Below are positions 7,831 to 12,477 of a stretch of DNA of 12,477 nucleotides, piece after piece. Where the stretch lies: positions 1 through 12,477 of the forward strand of contig JAGRCC010000023.1 in the NCBI GenBank assembly GCA_020433785.1, read 5' to 3'. This stretch comes from Anaerolineae bacterium (GTDB taxonomy: Bacteria > Chloroflexota > Anaerolineae > 4572-78 > J111). Below the pieces are notes generated by a model that was given only the letters and a program-made list of their open reading frames with translations, did no database searches and was not told where the DNA came from. Made by a program: the position numbers and the translations under genes. How positions within the stretch are numbered: position 1 is the first letter of the stretch; each line of letters opens with the position of its first letter.

Positions 7831-7959
7831 TTACTGCGCCTCTTGGCCAGGGCTGCTGCCCCCGCCGGCCGATAGCGTTATCCCCAGAAAAATGCCGGCT
7901 TTTAGTCCCGTCTTCACTTTAAGCGAGCTGACCTTTTTAACGATTTGTTTCTGGATCAT
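7831..7959 (-). CDS. Leader-bearing small peptide 2: Gly/Ser-rich 20-residue cargo
   Basis: 42 residues, start at 7957-7959, with AAAGGG about 6 nt before the ATG. Residues 13-22 read LKVKTGLKAG, the same protein block as in peptide 1 but written with different codons, which shows selection on the protein. The predicted mature part is only 20 residues (IFLGITLSAGGGSSPGQEAQ), a hydrophobic start followed by a flexible Gly/Ser/Pro tail without Cys. A strong TATAAT lies just upstream, so peptides 2 and 1 may have their own promoter. The role is unknown: it could be a bacteriocin-like, signalling or structural peptide. Confidence 0.7.
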   Translation of the reverse strand: MIQKQIVKKVSSLKVKTGLKAGIFLGITLSAGGGSSPGQEAQ

Positions 7960-7972
7960 TTAATTCCCTTTC

Positions 7973-8020
7973 ATTATATCTGATGCCACATTTACGATTA
8001 AGAGCGTTAGGCCGTTAGGC
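7973..8020 (-). promoter_or_regulatory. Candidate promoter and tandem 8-bp repeat ahead of peptides 2 and 1
   Basis: On the minus strand, TTAATC (8001-7996) and a consensus TATAAT (7978-7973) are 17 nt apart. Just upstream, the plus strand has two adjacent copies of CGTTAGGC (8005-8012 and 8013-8020), a possible operator. The predicted start of transcription is about 7 nt before the ATG, so the mRNA would be nearly leaderless. The rest of the 106-nt gap shows nothing clear. Confidence 0.5.
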
Positions 8021-8065
8021 GACCGTTACTATTCGACGGCAAACTAATCCTGTGACCGCTGCCCA

Positions 8066-8329
8066 TCAGTACTCTTTAAAGCCAATATGAACTTGTCCAT
8101 GATAATCAATGGTGGGGAAAGCCTGAACAGACCCCGGACAGGTCTGGCTGGAACAATCGACGAAACGATACGACGTTCCTGTTTGATCAAAATAATTCAA
8201 CTGCTTAACCGTCCACGGGCAACTGGGCGTACCATAAACGATAATTGAACCGGCGGCCAAGCCGGTGCGAACCCCTAATCCTGGGCGGTGTGGCGAGGTT
8301 GATCGGGCGATGCGATTTTCAGTCATCAT
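8066..8329 (-). CDS. Leader-bearing glutaredoxin-like protein, predicted exported
   Basis: 87 residues; two ATGs in a row (8329 and 8326), with AGGA 6 nt before the first. Residues 18-27 read LGVRTGLAAG, a variant of the shared leader block. The rest, residues 28-87, is a short glutaredoxin-type fold: a beta strand and active-site turn YGTPSCPWT (Cys37), a helix, FVDC, the cis-proline strand FPTI (71-74), and HIGFKEY at the end. Glutaredoxins normally have CPYC; here the second Cys is Thr, as in monothiol types, while Cys59 and Cys64 are extra. Cytosolic glutaredoxins carry no such leader, so export through the neighbouring C39/ABC system is inferred. It might handle thiols or disulfides of the Cys-bearing peptides 1 and 4. 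It sits 17 nt behind peptide 4. Confidence 0.8.
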   Translation of the reverse strand: MMTENRIARSTSPHRPGLGVRTGLAAGSIIVYGTPSCPWTVKQLNYFDQTGTSYRFVDCSSQTCPGSVQAFPTIDYHGQVHIGFKEY

Positions 8330-8346
8330 TTATTGTCCTGAGCCGC

Positions 8347-8517
8347 TCAACCTGGAAACAGCCGGTTTAATGCGTCCTGGCGAGCCTGACAACCACAATC
8401 CTTACCGGTTAAATCGGTATACAGGTGAGCGACTTTGTCCAAACCGGTCATTTGGGTTAAATCAGCCACGGCGTCGCCCAACGGTTTGCCGGCTTTGAGG
8501 TTGGTCTTAACTTTCAT
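8347..8517 (-). CDS. Leader-bearing small peptide 4: CGC-motif cargo
   Basis: 56 residues, start at 8515-8517, only 3 nt past the stop of peptide 5, so translation is probably coupled; its own ribosome site is weak. The protein begins directly with the shared block MKVKTNLKAG (residues 1-10), an unusually short leader. The cargo is 46 residues: a helical middle (DAVADLTQMTGLDKVAHLY) and an end with DCGCQARQDALNRLFP (Cys41, Cys43). CGC followed by an R..LN..FP pattern recurs, from memory, in small uncharacterised bacterial and phage proteins; this is not checked. The function is unknown. Confidence 0.75.
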   Translation of the reverse strand: MKVKTNLKAGKPLGDAVADLTQMTGLDKVAHLYTDLTGKDCGCQARQDALNRLFPG

Positions 8518-8520
8518 CGC

Positions 8521-8679
8521 TTACCAGGGCCAGGTCCAAAATTTGCGACTGGTGACGGTGTTGGTCACATTTTGGGCTACCTGGCTCGCATTCCGGCCGG
8601 CTTGCTTGACGGCTTGTTTGCTTTCGTCAAAAAAATCTTTGACATCATAACCTGATTTTATATTGGTTTTGACTTTCAT
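8521..8679 (-). CDS. Leader-bearing small peptide 5: helical cargo with Trp-rich tail
   Basis: 52 residues, start at 8677-8679, with GAGAGG 5 nt upstream. It opens with MKVKTNIKSG (residues 1-10), the most diverged copy of the leader block, with SG at the predicted cut. The cargo is a polar amphipathic helix (about residues 12-42, rich in Gln, Asn, Ala and Val) ending in KFWTWPW. Three Trp in the last five residues are typical of membrane-interface binding, so membrane activity is possible but unproven. It is the first gene of the 5-4-3 group. No clear promoter was found ahead of it; GTCACC and TTATAC near 8693-8706 only partly resemble the SARP-type sites. Confidence 0.7.
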   Translation of the reverse strand: MKVKTNIKSGYDVKDFFDESKQAVKQAGRNASQVAQNVTNTVTSRKFWTWPW

Positions 8680-8790
8680 CGTATCCTCTCGTATAACGAC
8701 TCAGGTGACCGGCACTTTAGCTCAAACCGAGACCATTGAGTGGAAACCAACGCGGCTATGGGCGATTAAGGGCCAGTCACTTGGTCTGCT

Positions 8791-8815
8791 AAATAAATAC
8801 CCTCTCGTTAGAGAG
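8791..8815 (-). terminator. Weak intrinsic terminator of the membrane-anchored protein gene
   Basis: Read on the minus strand, CTCTC-TAAC-GAGAG (8815-8802) is followed by GTATTTATTT, a T-rich tail. It begins 6 nt after the stop of the 8821-9618 gene. The stem is only 5 bp, so some read-through into the small-gene cluster is likely. Confidence 0.5.
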
Positions 8816-8820
8816 ATAAC

Positions 8821-9618
8821 TCAGGCGGCGATTTCCGCTGCTTTTGGCGTGGAACCATTTTCGACCGGGGCCTCGGCTTCGGGCGTTTTAGCCGCTTTTT
8901 TCTCGGCTTCCAGTTCAGTCACCACTTCTTGCACTAACGCTAGGAACGTCGCCTCTTTTTCGGCAGCCGCTTTATCGATAGCCTCGGCCACGTGCTGCTG
9001 ACGTTCCTGTTCGGTGGCCAGAACCAGATCAGACGGCGTGGTGACCAGACCGGCCTCGGCCAGTTTGTTGTACAGCTTTTGGGCAAAGGCCCGGTTTTCC
9101 GGTTTATTGGGGGCAGCTTGCCAGGCTTTGAACGCCAGCAGCGGTTTAATGTCGCGCGCTTTCCAGGCGGCTAATCCGTGCAAAATGACCGCATCTTCAA
9201 CCGCGCGTTTGAGATTGTCGGGCGTTTTGGGATCGACCAACCAGGCCAACTCAAAATCTTGCGCCTGACACACGGCCGCCAAATTCGCCACGAACTTATT
9301 CAACTCCTCATCCGACAATCCATCGACCCAAGCCGCGAATTCGGCCGCGTCCGCGGGCAGTTGCTTGTAAAGCTGCGACCGTTTAGCCACATCTGACTGG
9401 CCCAGCCACTGCTTAAACTGCGCGGCGACCTCATCCTTATCTTTCCGGAACGGCAGCCGAAACTGACCCAACCATCCCTTGGATTTGGAATAGGCGTCTT
9501 TGGTATTGGTGGTAATGGCGGTTGAGGCTTTATCGCGGGATTCCTGAGACGCCCACTTGGGTTCAAGATACCATATCACCCCAAATACAATCAATAACAC
9601 AACAATTATGAGCATCAT
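8821..9618 (-). CDS. Membrane-anchored helical protein of unknown function, exporter regulon
   Basis: 265 residues; two ATGs in a row (9618 and 9615), with AGGAGA about 11 nt before. Residues 2-18 form one hydrophobic helix (LIIVVLLIVFGVIWYL). The rest is soluble, mainly helical and charged (about residues 60-235), and ends in a tail rich in Ala, Glu and Pro. A signal anchor would place the body outside or, if reversed, inside; this cannot be decided. No family was recognised. A SARP-type promoter with the same layout as those of the exporter genes precedes it, so it is probably an accessory, immunity or scaffold part of the system. It lies between the small-peptide cluster and the second ABC gene and runs toward the peptides. 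Confidence 0.75.
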   Translation of the reverse strand: MMLIIVVLLIVFGVIWYLEPKWASQESRDKASTAITTNTKDAYSKSKGWLGQFRLPFRKDKDEVAAQFKQWLGQSDVAKRSQLYKQLPADAAEFAAWVDGLSDEELNKFVANLAAVCQAQDFELAWLVDPKTPDNLKRAVEDAVILHGLAAWKARDIKPLLAFKAWQAAPNKPENRAFAQKLYNKLAEAGLVTTPSDLVLATEQERQQHVAEAIDKAAAEKEATFLALVQEVVTELEAEKKAAKTPEAEAPVENGSTPKAAEIAA

Positions 9619-9663
9619 CCGGTTTTTTTCTCCTATGAAAACTAAACATTTAGACTGTTGCCC

Positions 9664-9695
9664 ATTTTAACAAGCCTGTGTGACATTAGCGTGAC
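9664..9695 (-). promoter_or_regulatory. SARP-type promoter C, driving the membrane-anchored protein
   Basis: On the minus strand: GTCACGC (9695-9689), TAAT, GTCACAC (9684-9678), 8 nt, then -10 TAAAAT (9669-9664). It differs from site A by a single base over both heptamers and the spacer, with identical spacing to the -10. Its first heptamer lies 20 nt from that of the divergent site B, so one regulator assembly may serve both directions. Confidence 0.75.
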
Positions 9696-9714
9696 ATGAC
9701 ATCAAGAGCGGCTC

Positions 9715-9746
9715 GTCACGCAAATGTCACAGGCCGTTGCTATAGT
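9715..9746 (+). promoter_or_regulatory. SARP-type promoter B, driving the second ABC gene
   Basis: GTCACGC (9715-9721), AAAT, GTCACAG (9726-9732), 8 nt, then -10 TATAGT (9741-9746). The ATG at 9753 lies 7 nt past the -10, so transcription would start at or next to the start codon, giving a leaderless mRNA. This supports 9753 over the upstream ATG at 9696, which lies before the promoter. Confidence 0.8.
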
Positions 9747-9752
9747 AGGTCT

Positions 9753-11957
9753 ATGTTTCAGCATCCGGTTGATTTAACGGCTTTGGTCTGGCCCGTGGCT
9801 CGCTTAGATGAAGCCATCGAGCAACTAGCCCGCCGTACTGGGCTGGGATCGGTGGGGAGTGAGGCCCAGCGGCTCCCCCCCGAACTCCATCAGGCCGGTC
9901 TAGCAGCCCTGGGGCACTGGGTTCAGACTACGGCCGACCGCTTAGGACTGGAAGCCGAGCCGGTGGCAGCTTCGCTGGCCGAGTTGGATGATTTAGTCCA
10001 TCAGGCCGCGCCGGCCATTCTGTATCTTCCGCCTGCCTCGGCCAATCCGACGGCGGCGGCTTCTTGCCTGGTTTTGCTGGCCAGCCGGCGACAATGGCTC
10101 GGCCCGCAGGCGGTTGCTCTCCTTGGCCCGGATCTGAAGGTCCACCGGGTTCAAACCAGAGTAATAGGCGACGCGCTGAGCCGGCCGCTGGTTGCGCCTC
10201 ACCTGGCGGCAGTTGACCGGCTGCTGATCGAAGCCGGGGTCGGTGAAATTCGACGCGAGCGGGCCAGACAAGCTCTGTTGCACGAACAACTGGGCGGGCA
10301 GCCGCTTGAGGTCGGCTGGCTGCTGCGACCTTCGCCGGGGGCCAGTTTGTGGCGACAAGCACGCCATAACCGGTTGTGGCGGTACCCGCTGCTTTTACTC
10401 GGCGCGTCGCTGGTGCTGCAAGGGCTAACGGTAGGATCCTGGTGGATCATCGGCCGGGGAGCGCTGACCGGCCAGTTCGAGTGGGCCTGGTTGGTCGCCT
10501 GGGCGCTGCTGTTGTTCACGGCCATCCCGTTTCAACTGTTGGTGGCCTGGACGCAAAGCCAATTCGCCTATGGCGTCGGGGCAATTTTCAAACAACGCTT
10601 ATTATATGGTGCGCTTAAATTGAAGCCGGACGATATCCGTCACCAGGGCACGGGCCAGTTTCTGGGCCGAATTATGGAGTCGGAAGCGGTTGAAATGCTG
10701 GCCCTGAACGGCGGCCTAACCGTACTGGTGGCGCTAATTCAACTGGTCACGGCCAGTTGGGTTTTACGGCAAGGCGGTAACGGCTGGCCGCTAGTGGGGC
10801 TGTTGTGGCTGTGGTTAGTCGTCATTATCAGCTACAGTGGGTATTACTACCGGCACAGCCAGACCTGGGTTGATATTTATCGCCGGATGACTAACGATTT
10901 GGTCGAGCGGATGGTCGGCCATCGAACGCGGCTGGCTCAAGAAGCCATGCCAAATTGGCATGTGGATGAAGACCGTGATTTGGCTCGCTATCTGGAATTA
11001 TCGACCCGGCGGGACCGGCTGGGACTGGGGCTGGTCAATTTAGCCGGTTGGTGGTTGGTAATTGGCCTGGCTTACGCTTTTGGCGTCGGATCGGCCTCGG
11101 TTGGCCAGCTAGCGATTACTTTTGGCGGCGTTTTGCTGGCGTCTCAAGCCCTCAACACCGCCACCCGAGGTGTTGAGCAGGCGGTGCAGTTGGGCCTATC
11201 GTGGGAGCAAGTTCAGCCGCTGTTTCAAGCGGCCGGCCGGCAGACAGATAAACCGGCCCACTCATTTTTTGTTGTACCAGCGTCAAAACCGGGGCCGAAG
11301 GGGGAAGCGGCTCCCGTTCCGGCGGAAAACGGGCCGCCTGATCCAACAGCGGTGTTGCTGGCGCGCGATGTGAACTTTCGCTATCGCCCTCACGGGCGGC
11401 TGGCCGTACAAGAGGCTAATTTGCAAATCTTACCTGGCGCCCGGCTGCTGCTCGAAGGACCGTCGGGCGGAGGGAAGACGACGCTGGCCGCGGTGCTGGC
11501 CGGGCTGCGCCAACCTGAGTCTGGGCTGCTGATGCTATGGGGCTACGATCAAGCCAGCCTGGGCAGCGCCGAATGGCGACGACACGTGGCCGTCGCGCCC
11601 CAGTTTCACGAAAACCATATCTTTACCGAGACTTTTGGTTTTAACCTGCTGTTGGGACGCCGCTGGCCGCCAACACCCGAAGATATGGCACTGGCTGAAA
11701 CGCTGTGCTACGAATTGGGCCTGGGCGATCTGCTGGAGCGAATGCCGTCCGGCTGGCAGCAAATGGTAGGGGAAAGCGGCTGGCAGCTATCGCACGGCGA
11801 GCGCAGTCGGGTGTTCATCGCCCGGGCCTTGCTTCAGCAGGCCGACGTGATGATATTAGATGAAAGCTTCGGCGCGCTCGACCCGGAAAATCTGGAGCGG
11901 GCGCTGCGCTGTACGCTTAAATGGGCGCCGACGCTGGTAGTGATTGCCCATCCGTAG
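9753..11957 (+). CDS. Second ABC exporter subunit, partner of the peptidase-ABC protein
   Basis: 734 residues from ATG 9753; an upstream in-frame ATG at 9696 would put the promoter inside the gene. Residues about 1-190 are a soluble domain placed where the partner has its peptidase, but without Cys/His/Asp catalytic motifs. Residues about 205-490 hold the membrane helices, with a conserved-looking RHQGTGQFLGRIMESEAVE stretch. The ATPase has Walker A GPSGGGKT (569-576), a changed signature LSHGE (679-683), Walker B MILDE (700-704) and H-loop His733, with the protein ending one residue later. Paired exporters of the NHLM bacteriocin type use one peptidase-ABC and one ABC without peptidase plus an HlyD protein; this set matches that pattern. 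The two probably form a heterodimer in the cytoplasmic membrane. Confidence 0.9.
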   Translation: MFQHPVDLTALVWPVARLDEAIEQLARRTGLGSVGSEAQRLPPELHQAGLAALGHWVQTTADRLGLEAEPVAASLAELDDLVHQAAPAILYLPPASANPTAAASCLVLLASRRQWLGPQAVALLGPDLKVHRVQTRVIGDALSRPLVAPHLAAVDRLLIEAGVGEIRRERARQALLHEQLGGQPLEVGWLLRPSPGASLWRQARHNRLWRYPLLLLGASLVLQGLTVGSWWIIGRGALTGQFEWAWLVAWALLLFTAIPFQLLVAWTQSQFAYGVGAIFKQRLLYGALKLKPDDIRHQGTGQFLGRIMESEAVEMLALNGGLTVLVALIQLVTASWVLRQGGNGWPLVGLLWLWLVVIISYSGYYYRHSQTWVDIYRRMTNDLVERMVGHRTRLAQEAMPNWHVDEDRDLARYLELSTRRDRLGLGLVNLAGWWLVIGLAYAFGVGSASVGQLAITFGGVLLASQALNTATRGVEQAVQLGLSWEQVQPLFQAAGRQTDKPAHSFFVVPASKPGPKGEAAPVPAENGPPDPTAVLLARDVNFRYRPHGRLAVQEANLQILPGARLLLEGPSGGGKTTLAAVLAGLRQPESGLLMLWGYDQASLGSAEWRRHVAVAPQFHENHIFTETFGFNLLLGRRWPPTPEDMALAETLCYELGLGDLLERMPSGWQQMVGESGWQLSHGERSRVFIARALLQQADVMILDESFGALDPENLERALRCTLKWAPTLVVIAHP

Positions 11958-12008
11958 GATTAGCTTTATTAGGAATAAGATTTAAATAACCTTCCTATTT
12001 CGGGGACA

Positions 12009-12063
12009 GTAATTGGTAATTGGTAATTAGAGATTGAATTACCAATTACTATTTACCAATTAC
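12009..12063. repeat. TAATTGG-type heptad repeat with long hairpin
   Basis: TAATTGG is repeated in tandem (GTAATTGGTAATTGGTAATT, 12009-12028), then occurs inverted (12037-12049) and again as ACCAATTAC (12055-12063). The 13-nt arm 12016-12028 pairs perfectly with 12037-12049 around an 8-nt loop, and the outer arms can extend the stem past a TATTT bulge. It may end transcription of the ABC gene or be a dispersed intergenic repeat. A 10-bp direct repeat, TTAGCTTTAT, flanks it at 11960-11969 and 12100-12109. Confidence 0.65.
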
Positions 12064-12121
12064 CTAACTCAAATGTAGAAGTTATTTGATGCACGATCGT
12101 TAGCTTTATGGACGACGACTT

Positions 12122-12477
12122 ATGCTGTTAGATCGAACTCTTGAAATTATCGCCGCGATGACCTGGATCTTTGTGGCATTGTTTATCGTGCTCCACTTTA
12201 TCCGGGTTACTCGCCAAGGGGGCATCATCGCCGCCTTTAATCACCTCGTTACGCGACGGGTGGTGATGCTCTTGTCGGTGGCGATTGCTTTGACCTTGCT
12301 GAGTAACGCCCTGGTGTTCATCGAACCCCAACAGGTAGGGGTAGTGGTGTCATTGGTGTCGCCGCAGGGTTACCGCGACCGGCCGCTGCGGTCGGGGCTG
12401 CGCTGGATTGTGCCCTTTCTGGAACAGGTCTATTACTATCCCATTTTTTTCCAAACCTACACCATGTCCGGCAAGCC
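12122..12477 (+). CDS. SPFH/band-7 family membrane protein, N-terminal part
   Basis: 118 codons from ATG 12122, open to the window edge. Two hydrophobic helices (about residues 7-27 and 46-66) are followed by the start of an SPFH (stomatin/prohibitin/flotillin/HflK) domain: FIEPQQVGVVVSLVSPQGYR, then PLRSGLRWIVPFLEQVYYYPI, with the typical 'high-level, outward-opening' pattern of the family. Such proteins form membrane-bound rings or scaffolds and often control proteases or membrane domains. Having two membrane segments before the domain is somewhat more than usual. The ribosome site is weak. It lies beyond the repeat region and shows no sign of belonging to the exporter regulon. Confidence 0.75.
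   Translation, partial: MLLDRTLEIIAAMTWIFVALFIVLHFIRVTRQGGIIAAFNHLVTRRVVMLLSVAIALTLLSNALVFIEPQQVGVVVSLVSPQGYRDRPLRSGLRWIVPFLEQVYYYPIFFQTYTMSGK

Noticed and set aside
8265..8650. Plus-strand frames across the peptide 3-5 region
   Set aside because: They are antisense to the leader-bearing genes and show no motif or start signal.
8693..8707. Fourth SARP-type site ahead of peptide 5 (GGTCACC, then TTATAC)
   Set aside because: Only one heptamer resembles the motif, nothing matches 11 nt upstream, and the distance to the -10 is off, so it is at most a half-site.
9696..9752. Longer N-terminus of the second ABC subunit
   Set aside because: The heptamer operator and -10 box lie inside it. The promoter layout points to the ATG at 9753.
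12009..12063. CRISPR array
   Set aside because: The repeats are 7 nt long and tandem or inverted, with no spacers of regular length and no cas gene.

Overview
The window looks like a chromosomal segment from a free-living bacterium, most likely a Chloroflexota member. This is an inference from GC-rich codon use, a BTAD/NB-ARC regulator, and a paired peptidase/ABC exporter with a very small adaptor; no marker gene is present to prove it.

The left part (1-2070) is ordinary. It holds a possible divergent gene start at the left edge, an APC-family amino-acid permease (156-1493) and a small zinc-ribbon protein (1576-1818).

Positions 2071-11957 look like one specialised export locus. A SARP-like regulator (BTAD plus NB-ARC, 2109-4250) lacks the C-terminal repeat region usual for its family, and its last codons run through the promoter of the next gene. 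Next come a miniature HlyD-like adaptor (4259-4747) and a C39-peptidase/ABC exporter (4747-7518) with overlapping stop and start codons. A strong inverted repeat (7514-7554) separates them from a minus-strand cluster of five small genes (7580-8679). All five proteins share a ten-residue block, consensus [LM][KG]V[KR]T[GN][LI][KA][AS]G, ending in a double-glycine-like site. Downstream of it they differ completely: a four-Cys peptide, a Gly/Ser-rich 20-mer, a glutaredoxin-like domain, a CGC-motif peptide and a helix with a Trp-rich tail. Next are a membrane-anchored protein of unknown function (8821-9618, minus) and, divergently, a second ABC exporter subunit (9753-11957).

Three transcription units (adaptor/peptidase-ABC, second ABC, anchored unknown) carry the same promoter layout: two GTCACRC-type heptamers with a 4-nt spacer, then exactly 8 nt, then a -10 box. 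This is the geometry described for SARP activators, so the local regulator probably switches on the whole exporter. The model, which is inference, is that the peptidase cuts the shared leader after the AG/SG site and the two ABC proteins with the mini-adaptor export the unrelated cargos. No RiPP-modifying enzyme is visible here.

The right edge (12122-12477) begins an SPFH/band-7 membrane protein, after an intergenic TAATTGG-type repeat with a long hairpin.
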